NCBI GenBank assembly: GCA_963682055.1
Contig: OY821746.1
Span: 7,785,992 to 7,849,991, forward strand
Length of the DNA: 64,000 nt
Reading direction: 5' to 3'
Source: Primula veris
Taxonomy: Eukaryota > Streptophyta > Magnoliopsida > Ericales > Primulaceae
Under the pieces are notes generated by a model. It had not been told where the DNA came from and ran no database searches. It was given only the letters and a program-made list of their open reading frames with translations. Shown piece by piece: positions 1 through 12,600 of the stretch (position 1 is the first letter of the stretch; every line of letters begins with the position of its first letter). The position numbers and the translations under genes were made by a program.

Positions 1-595
1 GAGTTGGTCGATCTTTATGTACTATAAAGACATGGAGAATTGTGGGAAAATACATTTGAAATGCTATTAAATTCATATAGGATGGGATAATATCTCAAAA
101 TTGAGAAAAAGTACCTGTCTTTATTTGTCTTGTTTTGTTTTACACTTTTACTTATTCTTTTACGAGTCTGAAGGACCTATATATACAGTTTGTGAATTTT
201 AAGGCAAGTGTTTTGTTGAGTTTTCTTGGTGTTCTTTCTCTTATATTACTTTTTACATTTAATATCGCGTTTGTTTCATATTAAAAAATTTACATGGGAC
301 AAATATTTTTATGGGAAAGTTTTACGGTACAAACTTTTATTTGCCTTTCATTTATGGGCGTTTGGTGCATATAAAATTTTTCACCTAAAATTTTATACAA
401 ACTCAAGTTTTTTTTTACAAATTATTTTTTTAACAAACAAATCGTTTTTGGTAAAAAAACTCAACATGTATAGAAACTTTAGCTAAACGCATATTTTCTT
501 TCGTATACGTCACATGTAATAACTTATAAATTCTCAACCTATAAACTCATATAATTAGTATAGAAGGCATTATAAATTACTTTCAATAAAATAGA
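1..595. other. AT-rich intergenic DNA
   Basis: No gene is recognisable here. The stretch is T-rich with short low-complexity runs. Two related phrases beginning GCGTTTG (about 267 and 358) suggest a small degenerate repeat. The short open frames are composition artefacts. Confidence 0.5.
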
Positions 596-599
596 TATA

Positions 600-790
600 T
601 ACTTAAAGTAATATTGATTTTTTTAGCTTTTTCGAATTTTCTTGGCTTTTTTAGATTTGTTGGAAATTTTTGATTTTTTTTAAACCCTTTTTTGTAATTT
701 TTTTTAGAATTTCTCCTATTTTTTCCTTACTTTTATCATTTTTATTGGTTAATTAGATGGAATTGAGCTACTTATTAAATAATTTTGGAA
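600..790. repeat. T-rich right-arm relic of the foldback repeat family
   Basis: This T-rich tract ends with a TTTTTATTGGTTAATTAG motif. The same T-rich arm and terminal motif close the two complete A-rich/T-rich foldback elements at 30735-31940 and 32311-33737. I read it as a solo arm or decayed copy of that family; no left arm is visible. Confidence 0.5.
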
Positions 791-2090
791 AAGTATAACT
801 TTAATTAATAATAGTTACAATACTAGTATTAGAAAGAGTATATACAGAGTTTTCGTAAACCGTTTGCAACTTTATTTGCAGGGTAATTTTTTTCTCCAAT
901 TTTATTGAATTTATGAAAAAACTTTTCTGAAAAAAATGTTTTACGGTAAACCAATCACCCGAAAAGGAAACTTATGACCACACTATCTCTCTCCATCACT
1001 CTTAACTGTTTTCATTGTTTTTTTTTTTTTTTTTCTAGTCGTTTAGATTATGTCCCACTTGTTCATAAGCAAAGAGAAGATGTTAAATAAGTTTGGAAAC
1101 TAATTAGATTTATGTCCGACTTATTCGTCACATTTGGATGTGTCTAGGCGAGCTTTGAGCTTGAACTTGGCTGTTAAAGAGTCTCAAGAGTAAAACAAAC
1201 ACAATCCTGATAGTTTTTGTATGTACGTGCACCTCCCAAACATGAAATTATCTGCCAAAGTTTTCAGGAACATGAGCCACATTCAACCTATCTTACCGCC
1301 CACACGAGCGTAATCTGAGAAACTCATATTTTTTGTTCGTTCGACCCACTTGTTTTTCTAATATAGTCGACTTACAATTATTTGAAATGACACATTATTA
1401 AGTAGTTGTGGGTCAATCACAGGTTACGATTAGCATAGTTACCATATTAATATCTTTGTTTTAAAAAGCGCGCTTAGTTACCATATTAGTATCTTTGTTT
1501 TAAAAAGCGTAATTTGTAGTGAAAATCTCGATAAAAGCTCGATTTAATGCTTTAAAAAAGCTTAAAAGCTTGCTTTTCCGCCTTTTAGTCTGCTAAAAAC
1601 TTACACTCTGTACGTTTTTAGCATCTCTCTTACAAAAACGCTTTAACTAAGATTTCACTTTTTAAAACACTGATTAAGTATATGATCGCATCATTAGCTA
1701 ACCTTGATAAATAAATGTACGCATCAAATATTACATTCATCGACTCACCATAAATACTCTGTCATATACAATAAATTCTATACATTTGTATAATTAGTTC
1801 TATAACTTTATCAGGTGTTTATTTGTTGTCTGATTGCCTCAAGAAATGATAAGAAATGACAATTGTTTCATTTCATTTTAAAGAGGGTAGACTATTATAG
1901 AGATATTGACTATGGTCAACACATGAGTATCAATTATAGTCTATGGAGAGAAACCGAAAACAAATAACGGAAACATTAAATGTGTAAGTAACAAAAAGAA
2001 TCTATGATTCATACATGAAATAAATAAGAAACATGAAACCAAAAACAAGAAAAGATAAACGAAAAAGCAAAAAACAAAATGCTAAAAAGA
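791..2090. other. Intergenic DNA with a short tandem duplication
   Basis: No gene is seen. About 40 bases are duplicated in tandem near 1436 and 1476 (phrase TTACCATATTARTATCTTTG). The following 170 bases contain complementary segments, AGTGAAAATCT near 1518 and AAGATTTCACT near 1650, consistent with a small decayed palindromic element. The rest is AT-rich without recognisable features. Confidence 0.4.
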
Positions 2091-2099
2091 TGGTTTTTA

Positions 2100-3590
2100 A
2101 TTCTGATAACTTTTTTCACAATCGCAACGTTCAATCATCAACGGAGTATATTAACCAAATCAAAACATCCACCCTTAACACACATGCTACCCATTTTTTC
2201 TGATTTCTTTAAAAGGTCCCAGTGATTATTACGAGTATTTCCATGTGTCACCAAACACGCAACACATGTCTTCAATCCAAAAGAAACAAAAAAAAACCCA
2301 ACCAATAATAATCCAAGCTCACCATAACTACAATACACTCGTACACAGCGAATCATTACACCACACTCCATCGTACTCAAATTGAGCATGCTTTGAGCCT
2401 GCGACTTCCATAATCCCATTCCTACTTTCTTTTTTTTAATAAAAAAGAAAAAAAAGAAGCTAGACGGTTACAAAGAAAAGGACTACAGTCAAGTGCACTT
2501 GGCAAGAAATGAGGTATAGAGTCCCTCTTGAAAGAGAATCGAAAGCAGAAACATGAAATGTGAAGATAACATTTCTAAGATTCACATATGAAATAATAAG
2601 AAATACGAAACCAAAAGAAAGAAAAAAGACCCGCAAATCAATAGACAAAAAACATGGTTTTTCGACAACTTTGTATACATCAAAGTAATATATTAAGGGA
2701 ACAAATTTACTCAAGTTCGAATGTTCAAGTTTTCGTCAGGTTTTGGTTTTTTCATATGTATTTATAAAAAAATCATTTTTTTTTGTAAATCAACATATTA
2801 TTTAATTTCTAAATTGTTTGTTCAAAAAAAAAAACTGTAAATCCTGACATTTTATATAGTTTTTTATGTTTAATTATATATATAAAATGTTAAAATTTAC
2901 AGTTTTTTTGCACAAACAATTTAGAAATAAAATCGTACGCTGATTTACAAAATAAAAAATAAAAAATTATGAATACATATGAAAAAACCGATAACCTAAC
3001 AAAAACCTAACCATTCGAACTTGAGTAAATTTGAAACCGTATATTAAACCAAGTGGTCAATGTTTAATTTCACTTGAAAGTTGAAATAAAATCAAAACAT
3101 ACCCTTGAAACATGCTCACCATAACTGCAATACACTCGTACACAGCGAATCATTACAATGCTGCTAAAAAAAATGAATACATATGAAAAAAACCAATAAG
3201 CTAACAAAAACCTGATCGTTCGAACTTAAGTAAATTTGAAACCGTATATTAAACCAAGTGGTCAATGTATAGTTTCAATTGAAAATTGAAATAAAATCAA
3301 AACATGCTGCTCACCATAACTATAATGCACTCGCCACTCGTACACAACGAATCATTACAATGCTTATAAAAAAATTATGAATAAATATGAAAAAAATCGA
3401 TAAACTAACATAAATATAATCATTCGAATTTGAATAAATTTGAAACCGTATATTAAACCAGATGGTCAAGCCCATAATTTGAATAGAAAGAAACATGGTC
3501 ACCGTGCACAGGGAATCATTACACTACACTCTCCCACAACACTCACTTGAGCACACGCTTTGAGCGTGCGACTTTCCAGAATCCCATTTC
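2100..3590. repeat. Locally repeated block upstream of the NAL1-like gene
   Basis: Three kinds of segment recur here. The phrase CACTCGTACACAGCGAATCA, or close variants, appears near 2338, 3133 and 3329, with a partial copy near 3510. An ATTAAACCAAGTGGTCAATG phrase appears near 3045 and 3250, with a variant near 3452. A block ending in GCGACTTYCCAGAATCCCAT-like sequence is present near 2400 and 3568. The pattern indicates repeated local duplication of about 170-190 bp segments together with pieces of the palindrome at 2693-3039. No credible coding sequence is present. Confidence 0.6.
2693..3039. repeat. Palindromic (snapback) MITE-like element
   Basis: The left arm begins near AATTTACTCAAGTTCGAATG and the right arm is its imperfect reverse complement, ending near 3036. 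The arms are about 150 bp and the centre lies near 2875. Right-arm fragments recur at about 3170-3260 and 3370-3450, so the element was caught up in later local duplication. No target duplication was resolved. Confidence 0.6.
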
Positions 3591-3599
3591 TACTTTTTA

Positions 3600-3754
3600 T
3601 TTAATTTTATTATTTTATAATTAAAAAAAGAGAAAAAAAAACGAGAAAAATTTATAGTTCTACTTCTAATGCTATTTATTTTCTTGAGAGAGAAATAGAA
3701 GCTTCAATTATAAAGGATTTAATGATCCTTTAATTTCCAAATTCTCGTTGACAC
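3600..3754 (+). promoter_or_regulatory. Probable 5' UTR exon and promoter of the NAL1-like gene
   Basis: An AT-rich proximal region precedes a stretch ending in a strong plant donor, CAC|GTGAGT, with GT at 3755-3756. The next good acceptor in context is TTACAG at 5762-5767, about 118 bases before the start codon. This suggests an untranslated first exon here; the transcription start cannot be placed by eye. Confidence 0.45.
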
Positions 3755-5767
3755 GTGAGTACCTTCTTTTATATTCGAGTATTTTTTTTATTTTCATTTT
3801 TCTGATCATGAACTTTATTGTTGTTCTTCTGTGTGGTAAATTGATAGGACTTTTTAATTTTATTTTGGATAAGAATATATTTGTGAAGTTTTGAGCTGGT
3901 TTGTTAATTTTACATTTTTAATTATTGGTTAGATAGAGAAGAGTAGTTTTTTCTGTATATTCATTTAGTTATCAGTTGAATTTGCTTAGTGTTTTATTTT
4001 AATTTGTTGATGATGACTTTTATTTTTGTTTTTGTTTATATTCCTTTGTATAACAAATTAAGAATATTTAGATTCAGTTATTTATCAGTTCAATTCTCTG
4101 AGTAATTTAAATCATTTGTTGATAATGATCTATCATGTAACTAATGTTGTTCTTGTGTGAGGGTGAGGTAAGTTTGCTGAATAAAGTATTTATTATTTTC
4201 CTTTGGAAAAAATATATATATTTGGGAAGTTTTTAAGATGGTTTTGTTAATATTGCATTCCTACTTATGATTAGATAGACATTGGTAGTTTTTTATAGAC
4301 ATTTATTAATCAGTTCAATTTTCCGAGTGTTTTGTTGATTATGACCTTTATTGTTGTTCTTGTGTGTGGTAAGTTTGAAAAGAGTTTGTTTATTTTACTT
4401 TGGATACGAACACATTTGGAAAGCTTTGAGCTGATTTTGTTAATATTGCATTCCTAATTACTAATTCGACAGACAAGAGTAGATTTTTTATATTCAGTTA
4501 ATCAGTTCAGTTCTCTGAGTTTTTATACTTTTTTTTTTATTTTTATCATTTGTTGATTTTGATCTTTCTTGTTGTTCTTGTGTGTGGTAATTGGAGATTT
4601 TGCTAGCAATTTGTTTATTTTCTTTTGGGTAAGAATATAGTTGGGAAGTTTAAGCTAAAGTTGTTATTTTTTCCTTCCTAATTAATGATTAGATAGACAG
4701 GAATACATCTTGATTATTATCGTCCACACGGAAAGTGTGGAAGTAAAATTTGGACTAGTACAGGATTATTCGATATAATAAATCTTTGAACTGAAAAGGT
4801 GGTGAAACCCAGATTTCCTGGGCCAAGGGATGAAATTCAGAAAAGATTGTTTGTTATAGGAGGGGATACTTTTTTTTTTAAAGAAAGGGGTACTATAATT
4901 GGACGATTTCAACTAAAACACATGTCCAGAAATAGAAATATTGTTGGGTGGTATGACCTACTTGTGTGACGACCTAGTTACATATCTGCTGAAACTGAAA
5001 ATTATGTTTACCGAAGTCGGTTTTTTGAACGAGATAAAGTTATTTATTCTTTTCTGCTTACTATCTTGGTTTATCAGTGTACCGTTTTCCTTGAAAAAAG
5101 GAAGAAAGACTCACCATCTTTTAGTCCCGAGTTGTTATCCGGCTATCTGTTGTTCCAGTTTTTATGCTATTTTGATAAACAGTTCTATAGAAACGACAGA
5201 GTTAAAGACTTTTTGAATCCGTTTCCATGGTGCTAGGAAAACACCCGAGTTAGTTCCATTTATTGTCTCGTCATTAAGGACATTTCCAATTGTAGTTTCT
5301 TTCACATAAAAAGTTGTATCGAAGTGTTTAAGAACAGAAGATCGTCTCGGTGTTGTTCTAGTGTTTAAGAACAAAAGATCGTCATGGTGTTGGTATCTGT
5401 CATTATATTATGAATTACACATGAATCTTACTGTATGGTGCCTTTTCTTTTGGTATCATTATCTTCATTCACTTCTTATATCTTAATGTCATGAGCAGCT
5501 GCTTGTCGCCATACCTTATGGGGTATATACTTCCCTGTAAAAAAGAAAAATAACTCTCTTCTGATATCGAGTTTCTATACTTTCGTCTTGACTCTGATGC
5601 CGAATTGCAAAAATAAAATGAAAAAAGGGAAGGAAAGACTTTGGGTCTGCTCACAATTCGTTCTTGCTAGAAACTAGAAAGTATAAGGGAATACCTCGAG
5701 TTAATTCAATTTTGGTTTCATCATTAAGGCCATTTCCTTAAATACTTTTTATTTATTTTCATTACAG
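3755..5767 (+). other. Inferred 2-kb leader intron with degenerate tandem repeats
   Basis: This is T-rich, non-coding sequence between a canonical donor at 3755 and an acceptor at 5766-5767. A segment of roughly 200 bp recurs about four times. Its marker phrases are TTGTTGTTCTTGTGTG (near 3818, 4146, 4351 and 4570), followed by TTTGGATAAGAA-like sequence and then TTAGATAGACA-like sequence. A long U-rich leader intron just before the coding exon is the arrangement seen in intron-mediated enhancement, but that function is inference. Confidence 0.5.
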
Positions 5768-5884
5768 GGTAAAGAGCTGTATCTAGGAGCTGCAAACAAA
5801 AATACCGCTCTAAAAGGTGATTATTTGGCATCTTTGGTTGTAATAGTGCATACGGACCATTTCCAAATTGTGGTACACCGAAAG

Positions 5885-8800
5885 ATGGAGCAGGGGAGAC
5901 CTAATCCGAGCCGTCGATTTTCTGGTTCAACCCCATCAGAAGAATCAGCTTTAGACATAGAAAGGAACTGTTGTAGCCACTCTAACCTCCCTTCCCTTAG
6001 CCCTCCCTCTCTACAACCTTACGCATCTGCCGGACAACACTCTGAGAGCAACGCAGCTTATTTCTCATGGCCGACTTCGAGCCGATTGAATGACGCTGCC
6101 GAAGAGAGAGCAAATTATTTTTCGACCCTTCAGAAAGGGGTTCTTCCTGAAACCCTAGGTCGGCTCCCGAGGGGTCACCAAGCCACCACCTTGCTTGAGC
6201 TGATGACAATTAGAGCGTTCCATAGCAAGATTTTGAGGTGTTACAGCCTTGGAACAGCGATTGGGTTTCGTATTAGAAGAGGGGTTTTGACGGATACTCC
6301 AGCGATACTCGTGTTTGTTTCTAGGAAAGTTCATAAGCAATGGCTTTCCCCTATTCAGTGTTTACCTACTGCTCTAGAGGTGAGGGAAATTGTTTTATTT
6401 GAATTTTTTTATTCCCAACCTTTCAGGTGTATATGATACAGTGTCTCATCACTTTTGATAAAATTTAGTAGCAATTAAGAGTCGTTAGATTTGATAGCTT
6501 TTTCGTTCTAAACTCATAGACTCCTTATTGCATATTGACAACCTAAGTATCGCAAAGAAATTATCATGAATCCATCTACAAGAGAGTTTTTATGTCCAAT
6601 TTTTTGGTGCTACAATCTCTATTTTTTCTTTATTTTCATGGTTTAAGTTAAATGGCACAAATTTTACTTGCTTATATGAATGAGTATGAGCGAGCCAGAC
6701 GACAAAACTTTTTCCATTATTTATTAAATTTAGTGATGGGCGCTTAACTGCTACATAATAGAAAATGTTGGGAACTAAGTGAGGAAAGTATAAATATCGT
6801 TCAAACTTCAAAGTTTAACACAATAAATTGAATCTTTCCCTTCCTTTATGTTCTGGTCTTCTCTTCTTGACAGTTTCTGTTATTTTTTCATTATTCTAAA
6901 AGGTGGTTGGATGTACGATAATAGTGATTTTTATGGATATTCAGGGACCAGGAGGTGTTTGGTGCGATGTGGATGTATTGGAATTCTCATACTTTGGGGC
7001 TCCTGAGCCAGCTCCCAAGGAGCAGTTGTACACGGAAATTGTGGATGATCTTCGTGGGAGTGACCGCTCTATTGGTTCTGGATCTCAGGTACTCTTATTT
7101 TTATTTCTTAAGATTTTGTGCTTTTTGACTGCTATGACTGTACACATTGACCAATAGCATACAAAAGTGCTTGCATTTTACGATTTAGCTGTTAAAAATC
7201 TTGTATTTCTATGTAGATGAGTTACTCCTTCAGGATTAATCGGATGTACATATTAGTTGCTTGTCGTTGTAATTTCGGAGTGAGTAACAATATTGTGTCA
7301 AAAAGATTTTAGTAATGCTCATCATTCAGCTACAATTAGAAAATGGAGATCAATCAGAAGTAAGCAAGGATTAAATAGCATATCAGAACAAAAATCTAAT
7401 GATCTTATAGAATGGCAATGACAGGACTCTCTTTGCTAATTGTAGCTATGGATTTTTTGGTGCAGTCTTCTTTAGCAGTTCTTTCCCTGTTCTTTTCCAT
7501 CTAAATGGGATGGTGCTGGAAAGATCTAAATGTTCAGGAAATAATAATAGAATGAAATTACTTGCCCAGAAACTATTGAAAACCAGGTTGAAATATTCTC
7601 TTGCTCTCATAAACTCACATTTTAGTGAAAATATTTATACATAGAGTATTTGAAGTTGCTGTTGAGTTATGAAATGATATGTTTAAGAATTTCGAGTCAA
7701 TTATGAAGTACCAATGCAATAGTTTGTATATATCCTACAGTCGGTGCTTCTCTGTATTAGGATGTTGTCCTTCTCGTCATTTTGTACTCTCTGAGATACC
7801 TTTATTTATGATTTAAGGAAACCTCAAGTGTGGATGCTGAACTCTTGCAGTCCATTCACTTTATGAATCTTATCATTTTGTGTAGAGTTTTCCCTTCTTC
7901 TGATAGTTAAGTCTGTTTCGGCATATCAAATATTACCCTTGTGTGGTTTGCACCTGCCCCTATGCAGACTTATACTCGTAAATTTTCCTAGTTGATTGTT
8001 TCCAAGCATTTCATTTAATGTTTGGCCATGGGAATGGTATTGTCCTATACTTTGTGTGCCACTCAGCATTTATGTTTTTTTCTTTTGTGGGGTCTTTGTG
8101 CATTATAGTTTATACTCACCTTTGTCTTAAATACTGTAGAAAGATGTTTGAAGTTGGCCACCTTAGTTGTGGGGGTGATGTGTATAACTTTCTTGACATA
8201 TAAATTTATACTCTTAAAGTATAAAATAGTAAGTCAATATGTAACATCCCAGCAAGTTTAACGTTGTGAGGCTGATGTCTTAATACTAACACAAAACGTG
8301 AACTTGCACCGAAATTATATGTAGAAGTCATTAGAATTAGATTATTAACTTTTGTTCAATCTATTACCTTGTTCGTCTCTTCAAATGTTCTTTTAGGCTG
8401 TAGCTTTATTTTGTTGATTTAATTATGGAATTGTTATTTTCTTGAGAATTTCTTACTCTAAATGCGCGTGTGTGTGTCTATGTTTTTTGTCATTATTTTA
8501 TTTTATGATTTTTAGGTGGCCAGTCAGGAGACCTATGGGACATTGGGAGCTATCGTCAGGAGCCAAACAGGCAATCAACAAGTTGGCTTTCTAACAAATC
8601 GCCATGTGGCAGTGGACTTGGATTACCCAAACCAGAAAATGTTTCACCCATTGCCACCAAACCTTGGACCCGGTATATACCTTGGTGCCGTCGAAAGAGC
8701 AACTTCATTCATCACAGATGTGCTATGGTATGGAATCTTTGCAGGCATTAATCCAGGTAACCTTTTATTTGGCGAAAACTGCTAATTTCTCTAGGGAAAT

Positions 8801-11238
8801 ATCACTTCTCGATGGCTTTTTTACTTCGACCAGTGTGTGTCCCATCAGGAGTCTGTTGAAGTACTCGATTCAAATAAATTTGCATGTAAGGGAACATTTG
8901 ATCAATGCTAAACCTAATGTTTCGCATCGCTGGATACTATTGAGTTCGAAAACCCTAATGTTCAACATGGAAGTTTGAATAAAAAATGTGAAACAAGCAG
9001 CATGTATTTTTCAAACCGAGTTTTATGTGTTTAAAAGGTCTTATTGATGAAAGGCACGTTATGCATTTATCAGTTACGCCAAAAACATGCCTTTGCTTAT
9101 GATATTTATTCAGTAGGCTTGAGTTAGTTGCCTGCTACAAAATAGCTAGTTTTGGGACTTTCGACATGGAAAAGCGTGTATCTGGCTTAGATTTGCCCTC
9201 ACTCATGACTTATATTGGAATCGCAGTCTTGTAGTCGCCTAGAAGTTCACTTCTGGGTTTCTGATAGATCTTATATAAGCATGTTGTTTATAATGTGTTA
9301 GCTTCCTTAACGTCTTTTCACGGGGAAGATATGGGTTCCAATAGTTTAATAAATATTTCACTAAAACTTGCATCCCCATTTATTGGCATAGTTCTATACT
9401 TGCATGCTGATCCTTATCCTACCAAATGCAAAATCTACTGTTACAGAGACATTTGTTAGAGCAGATGGGGCTTTTATTCCTTTTTCGGACGATTTCGACA
9501 TGTCTACTGTAACCACATCAGTGAAAGGTGTAGGAGAAATCGGAGGTGTTAAAATCATAGACTTACAGTATCCAATCAATAGTCTTATCGGGAAACAAGT
9601 GACAAAAGTTGGAAGAAGTTCCGGCCTTACAAATGGGACAATATTAGCCTATGCCCTTGAGTACAATGACGAAAAAGGGATATGCTTTTTTACTGATTTT
9701 CTAGTCGTGGGAGAAAATCAACAAACTTTTGATCTTGAGGGAGATAGTGGGAGTTTAATTATATTAAAAGGTGAAGATGGGGAGAAGCCCAGGCCCATTG
9801 GTATCATATGGGGTGGGACTGCGAATAGAGGCCGACTTAAATTGAAAATTGGTCAACCTCCTGAGAATTGGACAAGTGGGGTCGATCTTGGTCGTCTTCT
9901 CAATCTCCTTGAGCTTGATTTGATCACAACTAACGACGCACTGAGAGGTATACTTATGTCCTGAATATATTTATGCCTCTGATATAATAATGTATTCGTT
10001 TAATACAGCCCTTAGCCCCCATTCTCCTGCTAGAAGGTTTCTCCTTTTGGTGTGTTTGTTTTTTTGGTAGCATATATATCCCTCATCTATTGTCTTGGCT
10101 GTGTACTTCAGTCCTGGGAAATCTTGTCAATTGGTGAGTGATTTGGGTTTTTGGATCATTACTTATGTTTATTGGAGAAGACATGATCGTTTGGTTTGTT
10201 AGCTTAAATTCTGCACTTCAATATAACTTTTGGTATTCCCAATGGAGACGGGCACTCAAATTGTCATTCCAAATGGTCTAAGGCTCTAAGCAAAAGAAGA
10301 AAATGATCATGGAGCTTATATTTGTCCTATTATTGTGGAGATGACGTGGCTTCATTCGATGACCAAATTATCATGGTTCATAAGTTTGATTAGCCTTATA
10401 ACCAATTTAGCAGAATACAAGTATATTCTTATTAATGTGGGAGAATAATAGGTTGCAATAGATTAGTTACCTACCATGCTTTCTATTTGCCCTCAATCTA
10501 TACTTCCGTTGAGTTGCTCTTTATTGGAATGTACCGGCATACCGCAAAATAGAACTTTTTATAATTAGTTGTGGAAAATACTGCTGAATCTTCTTTTTCT
10601 CCATCATTTATTATGCAAATGCTAAAATCGATATTATACAAATGAATTAGACAGTAAAAGGGATTTCCTGAAAAACTTTTAGATGAATACTTTTCGCAAC
10701 TTAAGCACATCAAAATTAGATGCTTGTAAAGGCTTGATTCCCAAAGCCTAACAAGAGAGTTAAGAGTCAAATTACTCATTTTCGTTCCATGTTAAGTGTC
10801 TGATAGTTCACCTTTTTGTATTTTGTAGTAGCGGTGCAAGAACAGATAGCTGCATCAGCAACGGTAGGTGGCTCGACTGTGGGAGATTCTTCACCTCCCG
10901 AGATAATTCTCCCAAAAGACAAAGTCGAACCCCTAGGTCTTCACATTCAGAATATTCCCTTGGAAGATACAACATCAATCCCAGATATAAACTCATCACC
11001 CATAGATACCGAGTTTGATTTAGAACAAACAGTCAAGACCGCGCCAAGTGTTGAGCATCAGTTCATCCCGAGCTTCGGTATTCGGTCCCCTTTGCATGGA
11101 AGAAAGAAGGAGAGAGACTCTTCTGAGAATCTCTCTGCACTGAGAGCTTTTGATGCTGATGAAGACATTTATGTTTCTCTGCAATTGGGCGACAATGAGG
11201 CCAAGAGACAACGCTCGGATTCGAGTAATAGTACATGA
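5885..11238 (+). CDS. NAL1: NARROW LEAF 1-like trypsin-family serine protease, 5 exons
   Basis: Coding exons are 5885-6379, 6945-7088, 8516-8756, 9447-9947 and 10829-11238. All junctions are GT-AG and together they give 596 residues. The start ATG opens MEQGRPNPSRRFSG, and the N-terminal 100 residues are Ser/Pro-rich. The trypsin-like fold follows: His about 243 in TNRHVAVD, Asp about 300 in RADGAF and Ser about 394 in EGDSGS. These match in order and spacing the triad known for plant NAL1 proteins, which control leaf width, vein patterning and auxin-related growth in rice. The C-terminal 130 residues are acidic and Ser-rich, ending with a basic KRQRSD patch. Catalytic class and family are seen in the sequence; cellular role is by homology. 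Phases agree at every junction, so the gene looks intact. Eudicots have several paralogues and I cannot say which this is. Confidence 0.93.
10827..10831 (+). promoter_or_regulatory. Tandem NAGNAG acceptor at NAL1-like exon 5
   Basis: The acceptor reads TAGTAG. Use of the first AG (10827-10828) gives VAVQEQ at the junction, and use of the second (10830-10831) gives AVQEQ. Both keep the frame, so the two isoforms would differ by one valine. The coding length given for the gene assumes the first site. Confidence 0.7.
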
Positions 11239-11568
11239 TATCGTGCATGAGCTATATTTGGAATAAGTTAACCAAAGTTTTGACAAGCATCTGTTTCTTT
11301 TTCTCTTGAGCGGGTGAAACTTGTAGATTTGTGTTGTATTTTGCTATTTATTGATCTTGTATAGATAAAAAAAAAAAAAGGCTGCAAGTGAATCAAGTTT
11401 ATTTCAGGTAAAATGAACCTATTGAGCAAATCCAAGTGGGAATAATCTCGTTTTTGGGTGTTGTACCATATATCTATTATTTGTGGTATTGTTTCCTGTG
11501 CAAATATGAATTGTTTCACACAAATTTTCACGAAGTGCTGAAGACAATAAAAATGAATGCGAAGCAAA
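11239..11568 (+). other. 3' UTR and flank of the NAL1-like gene
   Basis: This is non-coding sequence after the stop codon at 11236-11238. It is AT-rich and includes an A13 run near 11369. The exact polyadenylation site is not evident. Confidence 0.4.
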
Positions 11569-11761
11569 CACTACAAAATAATGTTTGATTTAGTGAGAGT
11601 CAAAAGCTGTCACAAGGCTGTCGCTAATTTAAAAAGTTGTCACAAATCTGTCGTAAATTGACTAAACTGTCGCAAAACCGTCACAAAAACCGTCGCTAAT
11701 AAGCTCGTAACAAATAATACCGTCACTAATCCCGTCGTTATTTGAGTATTTTTTTGTAGTG
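11569..11761. mobile_element. 193-bp CACTA-type MITE
   Basis: The element starts CACTACAAAA and ends TTTTTGTAGTG, the terminal inverted repeat hallmark of En/Spm (CACTA) transposons. It is flanked by the 3-bp target duplication AAA (11566-11568 and 11762-11764). The interior is packed with short direct and inverted GTCGCTAA/GTCACAAA motifs, typical of subterminal transposase-binding repeats. There is no coding capacity, so it must be non-autonomous. Confidence 0.9.
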
Positions 11762-11764
11762 AAA

Positions 11765-12600
11765 GTAAATTTTATTTATCAATTAATTTGCGGATACAAT
11801 TTCTGATAATTTCTAAAAAAAATATAGAAATGAAAGTCCTTTGATTCTCCTTTTCGAACAATTTGTGATGGCTCGAAATGTTGTTGTAGACTTTTTGATG
11901 AATTTTGTTGACTTTGCTCAAGTTGAGTAAAATTCTTCGGGTTTGATGAAGAACTTTGCAGTTTTGTTGATTTCGTTGATGATCTTGACGTTCTTTGGAT
12001 TTGGTGAAAAACTTGGAGATTTTGATCTAGAGAAACGTGTTTTTGCCTTTGTGTAGTCGTTCCTGAAGATCGAATGCCGGTTTGTTGTAGATTTCTTAGG
12101 TGGAGTTCTTCAGATTCAGTGAACAAATGTGAAGACTTTGATTTGCAGAAACATCTTGCTTATTGCTTGTAGCCGTTCCTGAAGATCGACTGACGGTTTG
12201 TTGTAGAAGTTCTTTAGATTTGGTGAAGAAGTTTGAAGACTTTGATTTGCAGAAACGTCTTGCTTATTGCTTGTAGTCGTTCCTAAAGATCGAATGACGG
12301 TTTGTTGTAGAAGTTCTTCAGATTTGGTGAAGAGCTTAAAGATTTTGATCCGTAGAAATACCTTGCTTGATGCTTTTAGACGTTCTTGAAGATCGAATGT
12401 CAAGTTTATTGAAGATTTGTTGCAGACTTTGAAGGTGTTCGTTGAGGCCGGAGTGTGCAGAGTTTCTCCTAGGAGTTGATCCCCTAACGTTTGTAGAGAA
12501 GTGGAGCTTATTCGCTGGCTTCTGTGGAGGAGTTTCTCTCTCTCCAGTATTCAATACTTTTTTGATTGTTAGAATTATGACACCCTCGTCCCTCTATTTA
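11765..12600 (-). repeat. ~115-bp tandem repeats behind a minus-strand TATA box
   Basis: Marker phrase GTTCCTGAAGATCG, with variants, recurs near 12058, 12176 and 12279, and more weakly near 12382 and 11980. The period is therefore roughly 100-118 bp. Read on the minus strand, TATAAATAG lies near 12590-12600, followed by a leader and overlapping open frames rich in Ser and Gln (11779-12554). The frames shift between repeats and match no family I recognise. It looks like a transposon end or retroelement leader that has expanded, but I cannot assign it. Confidence 0.45.

Noticed and set aside
5997..6340. Minus-strand frames within NAL1-like exon 1
   Set aside because: Antisense shadows of a well-supported coding exon.
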